DNA of 64,000 nucleotides from Melieria omissa (GCA_963971225.1 OZ020270.1:76710432-76774431), one strand, 5' to 3'. Positions 11,292-20,976 are shown, counted from the first letter of the stretch. The notes: generated from the letters alone by a model not told the origin. Translations and numbers: made by a program.

Positions 11292-11565
11292 TGTTCCCAC
11301 CATCTTCGATTGGCGGTAGAAACTACGGAATGCAACCCGATTTAAATAAAACGCGCACTCGTTGGGAAAAAGCCATCAGCTCAAAAAACCCAATTTATTT
11401 TCCGTACTACATGCACACGCACATCTCGCACCGATTAAAAACTTGCACCAAAAGTGGACGTCTCGTCCGCTTCACGCTCACTGCACGACTGACTACTTCG
11501 GCCAGAGACGATCGTCCCTGTGCGCACAAGTCAATCGCACAGGAGATCGTCCCTGTACGAAACAC
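11292..11565 (-). repeat. BEL 5' LTR
   Basis: On the minus strand the segment starts TGTGTTTCGTACAGGG at 11565 and ends GGGAACA at 11292, giving TGT...ACA termini and 274 bp. It is followed by TTGTGGTCCGTCGAGCC, a plausible tRNA primer-binding region. The partner 3' LTR is absent, so the boundaries rest on the junction with arm 2 and on the terminal trinucleotides. Confidence 0.7.
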
Positions 11566-12016
11566 AGGTAGATCAACACTTCCAATGCGACCAATTCTTC
11601 TGGTTCTCTGGTCCAAGAGAAATGGTTGTTCAATGATAGGAACTTTCCTTTCCTTTGGACAATTGCATGAAGAAAAAGAAATGCATTTACAAGCAGCGAT
11701 GTCAAATAATTCTGCGGCAGAAGAGACAAAGTCGTCTCTTTTAGAGCGCAAACCTATTTGGTTCCTTAAAAACATTTGTTTAAGTGTCAGAAATTTCTTA
11801 TGGTATGTGGTGAGCATTTGTAGAACTCTGGTGTGTGAGACTATCGGAATAGATGACTTTTTGAAAATATTTTCAACCATTTTTGCAACTATTTCTGAAA
11901 CCTCTTTACTCCTAGGTTCATAGTTGTCACTTCGGATTCGCCCTATACGAAATCTTTCAAAATTAAAATAATAAATAAATAGATAAATAAATAAATTTAA
12001 ATTTAGATACAGACAT
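11566..12016 (-). pseudogene. Uncharacterised TE-associated protein, right-arm copy (truncated)
   Basis: Same protein as the left-arm copy, uninterrupted by the TTAA MITE: YHKKFLTLKQMFLRNQIG reads straight through. It ends at the SVDLP codons where the BEL LTR begins. Near the start, after MSVSKFKF, about 30 codons are replaced by an expanded TTTA microsatellite (about 11965-12000). The N-terminal LPSYQDV block is therefore lost. Comparing the two arms shows the frame as it was before either insertion. Confidence 0.6.
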
Positions 12017-12697
12017 GTTGAGTTTTGTGTTCTGTTCAGAGAATGTAAGTGATAGCACTCGGCGAAATCAACGACAAGAGTGAAGGAACTCGATGAAAGA
12101 ATATGGGGAATGTGGGGACCTGTCCGAACTTGTCGTATGGCGCAGGGGAATACACGACGGAGCAAGCTGGTGGCGCCCGGCGCGCAGCGGGAGTCTAGTC
12201 TAGTGTCTGGCGGGGAGGGGAGAGGGATGGGGGAAGAGCGAGACGGGACGGGGGGAGTGGCCCGGCCGGTCCGACCCGACGCGTGAATCACAGAACACAT
12301 CACCGCAGCGCCGGCGTCATTGTTGGCGCATTCAGGGAGAAGTGTGGCCGCAAGCCGATTTTTATCTTGCGCTGCGGCGCGCCGCCTTTTCGCTCGTATC
12401 TCGGGAACGGTTCGTCCTACGGCCATGATCATAATACCATTTCGGTAGCTAATGATGCGACAAACAACTTTTCTCTTATACATTTTGCCATGAGAGGCGT
12501 ATTTCAGGCGCTATGTAGGCAATTTCACGATTTTAGGCAAATTTCCGAAATTTCAAGGCCGGAGTTGGGGTTGAAGATGCAGTCCGATCTCAAAACAAAA
12601 AATTGCATTGGAATCAGGAAGTACTAAGGCAACTTTTCCGCACTATTAGAAATCTCGAATCGAAAAAAGTCCGGAATCGACCCACCCTAATGGGCAC

Positions 12698-12955
12698 CTC
12701 GCTTTAGGGTCTGGGTTAGGTAAGAGGAGTGTAACAACTTTGTCATAATTTTTTTTATTTTCTCAAAGAATACATTAACAGCTACTCACCAATAATTTTT
12801 TTAGTTTTATTGAGGCTCACAATTTATTTTAAACAATTTTTGTTTCTCACACAATTTCAAAAATAATTATTTTCTTACTTTGTCACGAAACTTCAACGTT
12901 GTCTTACAATTAGTGCCGTTGTGCATACGTTTGAAATCAGCTAGAAAAATCATAA
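12698..12955. repeat. Dispersed repeat C, copy 1
   Basis: Reverse-complement match to 40060-40125 plus 41438-41550. Shared landmarks are GGGTCTGGGTTAGGTAAGAG, TTTTATTGAGGCTCACAA and the run CACAATTTCAAAAATAATTA. Copy 1 lacks the 1.3-kb TA-flanked insertion present in copy 2, so it gives the empty site. The outer edges were not determined. Confidence 0.65.
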
Positions 12956-13825
12956 GGTGTAATTTACAGAATTCTTTTAAGCTTAGGATGACTACAGGCC
13001 TTCTTTGGAACTAGAGGGGTAAGACAACCGCTGAGTATAATCACAGAGCAAAAAATAATATCATGGTTCGATTGATTTAAAATCAACATCGAACATGTGT
13101 GTTTGAGCATGTTTGATCGGTTGAACGCAAAGGCATTTTTTTTAGGGTGTTGATTACGTATGAACGTTTCTGCAATCACCCGTTGCCGTTCTCTGATGGG
13201 CACCATCACTTAGGACTACCTGCGGCAGGCTAATCACCTACCCTGGCAGAACAACACAATTGATTAACGTAACCAACACAAGGCTGTCTTGCTGAGGCCC
13301 TATGCTCCAGAGAGGAGTGAACACGGAACAAAAAAAACAAGCAAAAGTGGTACAATATGTAAATACAATAGGAGCCGTAGGTAAGTATAATTTGAGCGGT
13401 AACTCATCATATAGATGTCCAGTGTCATACTACGAAAACGGCACAAAAATTTCAAGCTCTGAATTACAGCTTTTTTCCGCAAAGCTATTTTACGCACACA
13501 ACTGCATGTGCTCATCCAGAACTTTTGTCGGATTGAATTAATTTTGAATTTCTTTTCTTGCTTGTGATATTCTTCTTTGCAACATATATTTATGATTTTA
13601 GCTACAACGATCACGTACTGTATTTGGTGTAACAGGTAGACAGCACATCATTTATCCGTAATTTCTTTTTCGTAAATTTCGCCTCGGGTTCAAGGCTGGG
13701 CGAGAAGCAAAATTTTTCTTAACATTTAACGCTTTTTTTTATAAACCTTTTTAATCGGTTATACCGGAAATTAATAATGTGTTAAAAAAATGTGATATAA
13801 ATGAATCGGCACTAAAAATTTTGTG
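12956..13825. other. No recognisable gene
   Basis: Mixed AT-rich sequence. A GC-richer patch at 13200-13320 has the feel of a retroelement 3' UTR fragment, but no frame or edge supports that. The short frames here lack conserved motifs. Confidence 0.5.
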
Positions 13826-14131
13826 CATGATCAAAGAATATAAAGAAAATATTTCTGTGGTCAAAAGCAATAACCGCCTAAGTCGAAAATTGCTGTTTCG
13901 AGCAATCTCGCTTTAAAGTTTTAGCGCGTAGTGTGTTCGTTATGGGAATGCGAATAGGTTTTTATTAATAACTTTTTTTATTTTAAAGTCACAAACTCCT
14001 CGATTTTACACAAACGTAGAGCACAGTCCAGGGAACGTGGTGGCATCCATAACTCAATTTCTTCTTAAGTCGACTTAAGCGGTTATTGCTTTTGACCACA
14101 GAATTTTCTTTGGCATGATACATACACATCG
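13826..14131. mobile_element. Small inverted-repeat element (possible MITE)
   Basis: TGTGGTCAAAAGCAATAACC on the left (about 13856) recurs inverted on the right (about 14080-14105). The homology extends outward to the shared ATGATnnnnAAAGAA blocks. The inverted repeats are about 55-60 bp each and enclose about 190 bp. I could not fix the exact termini or a target duplication. Confidence 0.5.
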
Positions 14132-14312
14132 TTGCTAAGGCAACGCATTGTCAATAGCTGCGGCGCCAGCAGGTCTATCCTCTGCGTCGGCGTAACTGTA
14201 TTGCGACAATGAAGTGACCGCTAAACAATTACATTCGTTTTGGAATATTTGCCGATCTTTCCATTTTTTTTTGCGAAAGGCAAGTGCCTGGGCGTACCCA
14301 GCAACAAATTAA

Positions 14313-15044
14313 GGGGGTATAACACCTTGAAGCTTGAATTTCGGCCTCTTTTTTACGATTTTTTTTAATGAATAAGAAATCGAGCTATTGAAAAAAGGCT
14401 TTTAGTTATCTTTTTATTATACGTTCAAGTTTTACAAAAAAATTTTTTTAAGTAGAAAATCAATAAACAAACACTGAATTCAGACCGTTTTAAGGGACCA
14501 CTTGCGTCATGTGAGTCCGGATGGTGTACACGATTTCGGCTAACTGGTGTGACCTACAACAAAAATCCAATATATTTATTAATTATTGATAGATTAACTG
14601 TGGAAGTACGTAGGATTTTTGAAAAATATTAATTTTTGTGAATTTGACACTCGTTTGAACAAAAAACGTAACATGTATACTCAAAAATCTTGCATTAAAT
14701 GAGTTCCCGAAAAAAAACTAACAGTTCAATTAAAAAATGGCTACGTACTTCCATGGAAAAGTCTATTGAGAGAAGAAAAAATTTTATTTCAAGTGAATCT
14801 GATAAAAATTGTGGGAGTTCTGATGTACACCAGTTTGAAAAAAGGTGTTTTTCAGAAATCAAGTTTGAAGTTTTTTAGTTTATCTCCACGCGCATAGAAG
14901 CTACGTATAAATATGGCTATTTTCAACATGAAAAAGGTCTTCACCGACTAAATGTTCATGGAATTATATTCTGTATACATAAAAGTGTCATTTAAGCAAA
15001 AAAAAAAAAGCAGTTTTTCGGACCCTCAAAGGTGTTATTCCCCC
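14313..15044. mobile_element. TTAA MITE, GGGGGTATAACACC family
   Basis: The left end GGGGGTATAACACCTTGA and the right end reading inward GGGGGAATAACACCTTTGA are inverted repeats. TTAA flanks both sides (14309-14312 and 15045-15048). Length 732 bp, no open frame. The TTAA target suggests mobilisation by a piggyBac-type transposase. A possible larger host repeat with GGGCGTACCCAG-like ends surrounds it (about 14290-15195). Confidence 0.75.
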
Positions 15045-15414
15045 TTAAAGGGGGCAAAGACATAACTACATTTCCGAATTCAGAATATAAAATTCAAATA
15101 GAATAGAATATAGATTTCTGAGCATATGTATATAAAATATAGAATTATGTAGGGGGAGCTACCCTCCTCTACCCATACCTAGGTACGCCCATGAGCGCCT
15201 GTCATCATCAACCGAATCTTTTTGCTGTATGGTTGTTTATAACCGTATGCTGCGCTTGGTTGATTGATTTTAAAACTTGCGAACAATTATATGTGTCTCC
15301 AAAACCAAACAATTCACTAATCAAGAGATCTAGAAACCAAATAAATTGTTTATTCATCTTTTTTTCACGGGTCGTAAAAAAAGGAATATATATTTAAAAA
15401 GAAGCCATTAAAAA
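15045..15414. other. No gene seen
   Basis: AT-rich sequence. The 68-codon frame at 15191-15397 has no recognisable domain and lies against the possible end of the host repeat noted above. Confidence 0.4.
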
Positions 15415-15500
15415 ATTTTTGGCGGCTACAGTGAGGATTGAACCGCGAACTCGTCGTCCGAGACACTCCCGCTTGCGCGTTTGACCATCAACACTCAATC
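15415..15500 (-). repeat. tRNA-derived SINE head
   Basis: On the minus strand a tRNA-like body contains an A-box-like TGGTCAAACGCG and a B-box-like GGTTCAATCCTC about 50 bases downstream, the spacing of an internal RNA polymerase III promoter. It ends in a T-rich run on the + strand. It is not a functional tRNA as far as I can fold it by eye. Confidence 0.5.
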
Positions 15501-15709
15501 CCGACTGGCTGCTTAAAAGGTTTGACCGTTTGACTAGAAAATCACATATTTCTGTATCTCAAAACAGAGTACAATGCGTGTGAAGCGGTGTTTGTGTGAT
15601 TGACATTAGAGGCCAAAAAGCTCTTATCGGAGGCCAAATTTGTCGAAATTTTTGACACATTTTTTCCTTGGCCGCTGGACATGATAAGTTATCTGTGGCA
15701 GCGGTAATA

Positions 15710-16242
15710 CTACGTTTACACAGACGAGATTATCCCGATTTGCGCGATTAAGTCGTTAACCTCGTATCAAAATGCGCGATTACCCATACAAAGTTAACCT
15801 CGCAAAAAGCGCGATTAAAATTTAATCTCACAAAGTAATCTCGTATTTCCCCAAAGCAACTCTGCAAATTTGGCTGAACGCGATTATTTTTGTATCATCA
15901 CTAAGCGAATGTCATGCAAAAATAAACAAAAACTGAATTGTAGCGCGAAAAGGTTTGTCTAATTTGGATGTAAAACGATGTAGTTTAGACTTTCTTGCAT
16001 TCGTAGAAGAAGTGAAAAGCTTTAAAACATTTAGAAAATCTTCTTCGATATCCGTTTTTAAATTTTTTTTTTAAATTCCACTCATTTTTGTTCAAATTTT
16101 ACGAAACAGTCTCGTTTGCAAAACAATAACAAAGAGAAAATGTGAGACGTCAAAATTAATCTCGTATTCAAGTTAATCTCTATGTAAACGGGTAACGAGG
16201 TTATCATAATCTCGATGAGTTAATCTCGCTGTGTAAACGTAG
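15710..16242. mobile_element. TA-flanked MITE, CTACGTTTACACAG family
   Basis: CTACGTTTACACAG at the left end is matched by CTGTGTAAACGTAG at the right. TA flanks both ends (15708-15709 and 16243-16244). Inside are repeated GAGATTA/TAATCTC motifs. Length 533 bp, no coding capacity. Superfamily not assigned. Confidence 0.8.
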
Positions 16243-16255
16243 TATAAGTAACTAT

Positions 16256-16787
16256 GTTACAGACATAATTATAGTCGCAATGACAAATAGTTTAACAGGT
16301 TTTCTAATTCAATTCACTTTCAATGTACCAATTCAATTTTAATTTCAGTTAAATTTTAATACTAATACAATTCAACTTAAAACATTATTTAAAACAATTT
16401 AAATTATAATCTAACTTATAATTATTCAGCGCAAACGCAGTCGAAAACCAACAATCGCTTTACTTACAAATTTACACTTGTTACTACTTTACACTACTCC
16501 TATTGCATGTTTCCCCTTTGCTTGCTCAACACAGACTCGACTCCTTGCGCTGCACACTGCTGCTTTTATACTAGTTTTCTTATCGCGCCAAAGTTTCTTG
16601 CACATTCCAGTTTTACTTCCTATCTCGATTGTTCTAGCAAAGCTCATCACCTTTCGCGAACCATCCTTGCCATATTTTAGCAAGCGAATTATAGCAAGCC
16701 TGCCGTACTCTGAAGTGCATGCCTAAAAGTATGCTTGCAAAAGCATTCATGCACAGCACAGAGTGCCTCCTCGTTTCACTGCCCATC
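16256..16787 (-). repeat. LTR of gypsy copy 2 (solo-LTR family)
   Basis: The minus-strand start TGAAACGAGGAGGCACTC at 16787 follows a purine-rich tract, as at a 3' LTR. The body matches the solo LTRs at 23195, 31870 and 34462: a TATAAAAGCAGCAGTG block, then GACTCGAGTCTGTGTTGAGC-like sequence. The distal edge is uncertain. TGTTAC at about 16256 would be the usual terminus, but 16260-16420 is low-complexity and may not belong. Confidence 0.6.
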
Positions 16788-16998
16788 ACTTAGACTTGTT
16801 CGTCCCGAACAAGTACCGAGGCTCCGCCGGAGTAAGGCTAAAAACATAGTGGAGCGGCGAGCAAAGCGAAGAGCAAAGCTTCGAGCAAAGCGACGAGCAA
16901 AGCGTAGAGCTATCCATAAGGCATTTTTTGCGAATATTGCGCTTATCAATCCATCCACATAAATTTTTTTTGTTTTGTTCACACAAATTTTTTAATAG

Positions 16999-17423
16999 TG
17001 TAACGAGGAGACAGTCTGTCGCGGTGCAAAGCAACCCTGCCGCTACGTGCCGTGCCATAACCCAATCTGGCAACGACGGCCGCGATAATAACTTTTAGTC
17101 CAATCTGGCAACAATGGTCGCGATCAGCAGGGAAGCATTTAGTCCACTCCGGAATGTGCGGGAACGATCTGCGCGATGGCCGGACAGAGTATAAAAGGCG
17201 GCCGGATGCGGGCAACGAGTCAGTCTGGTTTTGACAAGTGAAGTTGCCACACGGAATAATTAAGCAAATACTTAAGTGTACGAACAGTAAAGTGTAAACT
17301 GTGAATAATAAAGTGACTGTTGGTGTATTTTATTGTCTGCGTTTAAGAAACTGACTGTGTTTTATTTTCAAATCACACAATCCAGAGATACGTGACAGCC
17401 CACTAGACTTAGTATTCGTAACA
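16999..17423 (+). repeat. 5' LTR of young gypsy element
   Basis: Starts TGTAACGAGGAGACAGTC and ends TTCGTAACA. It contains TATAAAA at 17190-17196 and AATAAA at 17307-17312, defining a plausible U3-R-U5 layout. Confidence 0.93.
17190..17196 (+). promoter_or_regulatory. TATA box of the gypsy 5' LTR
   Basis: TATAAAA about 120 bp upstream of the LTR poly(A) signal. The identical motif is at 20541-20547 in the 3' LTR. Confidence 0.7.
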
Positions 17424-17502
17424 TTTGGTGTCAGAAGTGGGATTGTGGAAAATTGAAGATAAAAAAAAAAAACTAAAGAAATAAAATTATAAAAGCACGG
17501 AC

Positions 17503-18030
17503 ATGGTGAAATTCGAGCTGCTGAAGGTGGACCAGCTGAAGAAGGAGCTGGCTGCCTGGAATTTGCCGACTGCTGGCGGAAAGGTGGAGTTGCAGTTGCG
17601 CTTGCGAGAGGCATGTGAGGAACGAGGCGTCGATTGGACTGTGCACGAGTTCGGAGCGCAAGAACAAGAGGCGTCGGCCAAAATGGAGGAATCGCCTGCA
17701 GGTGCGGCGTCGATGCAAAGTACGACTGCAGCGGCTGCGCCACCACAAGCAATGGACATGAGCCAGCTAATGGTTGCACTTAAAACCATGTTCGAGACTT
17801 CCAACCGTGAGATGGCAGCGAAACTGGAAACTTCGAATCAAGAGATGGCAGCGAAGCTGGAAACTACGAATCTCGAAATTTCGGCAAAAGTCGAGACTGC
17901 AAATCGAGAAATGGCGGAAAATTCTGCGCGCATAGAGCAGAAGGTGGAGGAAATTTCCAATAGACTGAATGTGAAAGTTGAGCATCTCGAGACGCGAATA
18001 GACCATTGGGAAAAACGAGTTGATGGGTGA
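17503..18030 (+). CDS. gag: Gag N-terminal part with SAP-like motif and coiled coil
   Basis: 176-codon frame, first ATG after the primer-binding region. Residues about 3-37 (LLKVDQLKKELAAWNLP, then GGKVELQLRLRE) resemble a SAP-type DNA-binding helix pair. Residues about 85-170 are heptad repeats built from duplicated METSN/EMAAKLE units, a coiled coil. The frame stops at 18030. Further coiled-coil sequence continues in another frame (DNLDESLSKRVDSLEDSM) until about 18165, with in-frame stops near 18164 and 18215. This copy's Gag is therefore split from the capsid part downstream. Confidence 0.75.
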   Translation: MVKFELLKVDQLKKELAAWNLPTAGGKVELQLRLREACEERGVDWTVHEFGAQEQEASAKMEESPAGAASMQSTTAAAAPPQAMDMSQLMVALKTMFETSNREMAAKLETSNQEMAAKLETTNLEISAKVETANREMAENSARIEQKVEEISNRLNVKVEHLETRIDHWEKRVDG

Positions 18031-18247
18031 ATCCCTGGGATGAATGGGTGAATCCCTGAACAGACGAGTTGACAACCTGGATGAGTCCTTGAGCAAACGA
18101 GTTGATAGTCTGGAAGACTCGATGCACAGAAAGATAGACGAACGGCTTCGAGAGGTACAGCTGTGAGCAAGGGTGCGGTCAGTTGAGGAAAGTTTCGCCA
18201 TAGAAGCGCCTACCTAAGATGGTACTACGTCGTTTGACACATTTAAA

Positions 18248-20338
18248 TTGCAATTCGACTTGGCTGCTTTGGAAAGTCAGTGGACAGATATCAGGAAAGG
18301 TCGGAGACTGATACTGGCTCTTAGAGGTCCTGCGGCTGAGGTAATAAAAGCAGTTCCGGAAGGTTTGAGAGGTGATTACGACACCGTCATAAGGGCACTG
18401 GCAGCCAGATACAGTGACGAGCACAACCAAATGCTGTATTATTGCGAGCTGAAGAGCCGTAGACAAAGAGCCAACGAGGCGCTGCAGGCATATGCAGCAG
18501 ACATTGAGCGGCTCGTACAGTTGTGCTACCCGAAATTCGGCGCTGATGACCTCGAGAGGATGAAGATTGAGTCATTTATTGAAGGTCTTCATGACCCAGA
18601 GACACGTCGCAGTGCTTTGATGATGGGCAAGCCGACATTTAAGGAGACGGTGACCAGCGCGATGACGTATGAGGCGGCCTGGAGAGGAAGTTTTCGGCAT
18701 TCATCTGCAGAAAAGCGTCGAGCCCAATCTGGACGTGTCACCCAGAGCCAGACAGTGAGCTCGGAAGCACCAGCGGGGCTGCGGCCAGTGTCATCTGGAG
18801 TCAGTTGCTGGCGATGTGGCAAGCAAGGCCACATATCACGAGACTGCCATCAGCGAGAAAAGTGTTCCGGACAACAGACGTCGCCAAGAAGGGCTGACGC
18901 TCTGCCACACCATTCGTGCAAAACCGAGTGCAGGCATAACTCGCGAGCCGAAAGCGAGGGACAAATTGTGGATGTTCGGTCGATAAGCGTTATTCCAGAG
19001 GAAGAGTGGTCTGCGGAGAGGCTACGGAAAGACCAGCGTGAGGATGCGGATCTTACAAAAATCTTTGAAAGCAAGGAGCAAGGCGCACGTCCAGACTGGC
19101 AGGAGATGGCCGGTGAAAGCCCGATCGCTAAGGCTTACTGGGCACAGTGGAAAAGTCTGCGGCTGAAGGAAGGCTGCCTGTACCGCGAATGGGAGAGCGC
19201 GGATGGTCGTACCAGCAACCCCCTAATGGTAGTGCCGAAAAGCAGAATCAACGAGGTCATCGAGGCATACCATAACGACTCCAGTGGAGGGCACCTAGGC
19301 ATCACCAAAACCGTCGCCAAAATAAAAAGACGATTCTACTGGGTAGGATGTCAGGAGTCTGTAGCCGAATGGATTAAGAGCTGCGACCGATGTTCAGCCG
19401 CGAAAGGGCCGACAAGAAAATCTCGAGGCCGCATGCAGCAGTACAACGTGGGAGCGCCCTTCGAGCGGATTGCTATGGACGTCGCCGGCCCATTCCCAAC
19501 TAGCACTCAAGGCAACAAATATGTGCTGGTTGTAATGGATTACTTCAGCAAATGGCCCGAAGTGTACCCTATTCCTAACCAGGAGGCCACCACGATCTCG
19601 GGAAAGCTAGTAAACAACTGGGTAGCCAGGTTCGGAGTTCCGTTGGAGTTGAACTCAGATCAAGGCCGGAATTTCGAGTCTGCGGTATTCAAGGAAGTGT
19701 GTGAGCTGCTGGGGATAAAGAAAACGCGTACCACTCCTTTGCACCCACAGTCCGACGGCATGGTGGAACGCTTTAACCGGATACTGGAGGAATACCTGCG
19801 GAAAGTGGTAGGCAGGAATCAAAAGGATTGGGACACGCATATCCCCCTGTTCCTGATGGCGTATAGGTCAGCCCCGCACGACACGACATCACTCACTCCA
19901 GCCCGAGCAGTGTTCGGCACAGAGTTGCGGTTACCCGCTGACTTGAAGTTCGGGATAGTCAGCACAACGGGAGGCGCTAAGACGGACTACGTGGCCAATA
20001 AGCGGGCGGAACTGGAGGAAATTCACCAATTTATAAGGGGCCGCACCAAACTGGTCAGCGATAAGGCGAAAGCCAGATACGATCTACGGGCCAACTCAGC
20101 AGGGTTCCAAGAAGGCGATTTCGTAATGCTCTACAACCCGCAGCGGAGGAAAGGTTTGTCTCCGAAACTTCAAGCGTCATGGGAAGGACTGTACGAAGTC
20201 GTGACTAGGATTAACGACGTGGTATACCGGATTCAACGTTGCAGCAATAGAGGCGCTAAGCTGAAGGTAGTCCATTTGGAGCGTCTGGCGCCTCATCACA
20301 GCGGAGCCTCGGCACTTGTTCGGGACGAACAAGTCTAA
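18248..20338 (+). CDS. Gag capsid/zinc knuckle fused in frame to integrase
   Basis: An uninterrupted 696-codon frame. Residues 1-165 are capsid-like (FDLAALESQWTDI, ALAARYSDEHN). A CCHC knuckle, CWRCGKQGHISRDC, lies at about 187-200. A spacer (about 235-340) is of the kind that normally joins RNase H to integrase (RKDQREDADLTKIFES). The integrase zinc site lies at about 348-392 (HLGITKTVAK...CDRCSAAK). The catalytic core has Asp in AMDVAGPF (about 412), Asp in LNSDQGRNF (about 469) and Glu in DGMVERFNRI (about 507). A C-terminal GPY/F-like part (FVMLYNPQRRKGLSPKL) follows. Protease, RT and RNase H, which belong between knuckle and spacer, are cleanly absent. The integrase looks intact. Confidence 0.9.
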   Translation: MQFDLAALESQWTDIRKGRRLILALRGPAAEVIKAVPEGLRGDYDTVIRALAARYSDEHNQMLYYCELKSRRQRANEALQAYAADIERLVQLCYPKFGADDLERMKIESFIEGLHDPETRRSALMMGKPTFKETVTSAMTYEAAWRGSFRHSSAEKRRAQSGRVTQSQTVSSEAPAGLRPVSSGVSCWRCGKQGHISRDCHQREKCSGQQTSPRRADALPHHSCKTECRHNSRAESEGQIVDVRSISVIPEEEWSAERLRKDQREDADLTKIFESKEQGARPDWQEMAGESPIAKAYWAQWKSLRLKEGCLYREWESADGRTSNPLMVVPKSRINEVIEAYHNDSSGGHLGITKTVAKIKRRFYWVGCQESVAEWIKSCDRCSAAKGPTRKSRGRMQQYNVGAPFERIAMDVAGPFPTSTQGNKYVLVVMDYFSKWPEVYPIPNQEATTISGKLVNNWVARFGVPLELNSDQGRNFESAVFKEVCELLGIKKTRTTPLHPQSDGMVERFNRILEEYLRKVVGRNQKDWDTHIPLFLMAYRSAPHDTTSLTPARAVFGTELRLPADLKFGIVSTTGGAKTDYVANKRAELEEIHQFIRGRTKLVSDKAKARYDLRANSAGFQEGDFVMLYNPQRRKGLSPKLQASWEGLYEVVTRINDVVYRIQRCSNRGAKLKVVHLERLAPHHSGASALVRDEQV

Positions 20339-20349
20339 GTGGTGGGCAG

Positions 20350-20774
20350 TGTAACGAGGAGACAGTCTGTCGCGGTGCAAAGCAACCCTGCCGCTACGTG
20401 CCGTGCCATAACCCAATCTGGCAACGACGGCCGCGATAATAACTTTTAGTCCAATCTGGCAACAATGGTCGCGATCAGCAGGGAAGCATTTAGTCCACTC
20501 CGGAATGTGCGGGAACGATCTGCGCGATGGCCGGACAGAGTATAAAAGGCGGCCGGATGCGGGCAACGAGTCAGTCTGGTTTTGACAAGTGAAGTTGCCA
20601 CACGGAATAATTAAGCAAATACTTAAGTGTACGAACAGTAAAGTGTAAACTGTGAATAATAAAGTGACTGTTGGTGTAATTTATTGTCTGCGTTTAAGAA
20701 ACTGACTGTGTTTTATTTTCAAATCACACAATCCAGAGATACGTGACAGCCCACTAGACTTAGTATTCGTAACA
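20350..20774 (+). repeat. 3' LTR of young gypsy element
   Basis: 425 bp. It differs from the 5' LTR at one visible base (GTGTAATTT here versus GTGTATTTT), so the insertion is recent. Confidence 0.93.
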
Positions 20775-20976
20775 ATAGCAAACATTTTGGGATTTTCAAG
20801 TAGAGCAAAGCGGCGAGCAAAGCGATGAAAACAAAATATTTTGAAATCGTCGCTTTGCTCTTTTCAGCTTTCTTCGCTTTGCTCGTGACTATGTGCGCTT
20901 CGATTCAAAAGCGTTGATTTGTTCCCGACGCTTTGCTCTTCGCTTTGCTCGCCGCTCCACTATGTTTTTAGCCTAA

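Larger units (their letters stand above)
4804..11565 (-). mobile_element. BEL/Pao LTR retrotransposon, 3'-truncated
   Basis: In minus-strand order there is a 5' LTR (11565-11292), a primer-binding region, a repeat-rich leader, a short gag and a pol in the BEL order protease, RT, RNase H, integrase. The 3' end is lost. Integrase breaks off near 4804, directly against the left arm of the surrounding transposon, and no 3' LTR is present. The 5' LTR is joined cleanly to the right arm at 11566. BEL therefore probably inserted into the right arm and later lost its 3' end by deletion or rearrangement. Confidence 0.85.
2634..12689. mobile_element. 10-kb inverted-arm DNA transposon, YAGGG termini, 8-bp TSD
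   Basis: The left end reads CAGGGTGGGTCGATTCC. The right end is its reverse complement except for the outermost base. The direct repeat ATGGGCAC flanks both ends (2626-2633 and 12690-12697), an 8-bp target duplication made inside the terminal repeat of an hAT MITE. The two arms (2634-4803 and 11566-12689) are inverted copies over more than 1 kb. Each has a CpG-rich leader followed by the same protein-coding start. A truncated BEL element sits between the arms, and a TTAA MITE interrupts the left arm. An 8-bp TSD with YAGGG ends fits hAT-like or P-like transposition, but the encoded protein is not a hAT or P transposase I recognise. Confidence 0.8.
16999..20774 (+). mobile_element. Young gypsy-type element, both LTRs present, lacks RT
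   Basis: Two 425-bp LTRs (16999-17423 and 20350-20774) differ at one base that I found. The direct repeat ATAG flanks the element (16995-16998 and 20775-20778). A primer-binding-like TTTGGTGTCAGAAGTGGG follows the 5' LTR, and the purine-rich AGTGGTGGGCAG precedes the 3' LTR. The total is only 3776 bp, because protease, reverse transcriptase and RNase H are absent. It must have used enzymes supplied by another element. Confidence 0.93.
16836..20973. mobile_element. Harbinger-like MITE made of GAGCAAAGCG repeats, itself interrupted
   Basis: The ends GGCTAAAAACATAGTGGAGC (left) and their inverted copy (right, 20930-20973) are flanked by TAA on both sides (16833-16835 and 20974-20976). A 3-bp TTA/TAA duplication is the PIF/Harbinger habit. 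The subterminal part is a tandem of GAGCAAAGCG-type decamers on both sides. Removing the young gypsy and its 4-bp duplication leaves about 358 bp, a normal MITE size. It inserted into gypsy copy 2. Confidence 0.72.

Noticed and set aside
2829..12483. Two independent genes at 2829-4808 (+) and 11407-12483 (-)
   Set aside because: They are the inverted arms of one transposon. Both frames contain the same protein, and the - frame runs into the BEL LTR.
15415..15500. Functional tRNA gene
   Set aside because: Internal promoter boxes are present but stem pairing is poor and the body is SINE-like; the same holds for 32643-32720.
18248..20338. Host gene derived from integrase (domesticated)
   Set aside because: It sits between two almost identical LTRs with a target duplication, so it is a young element, not a domesticated gene.
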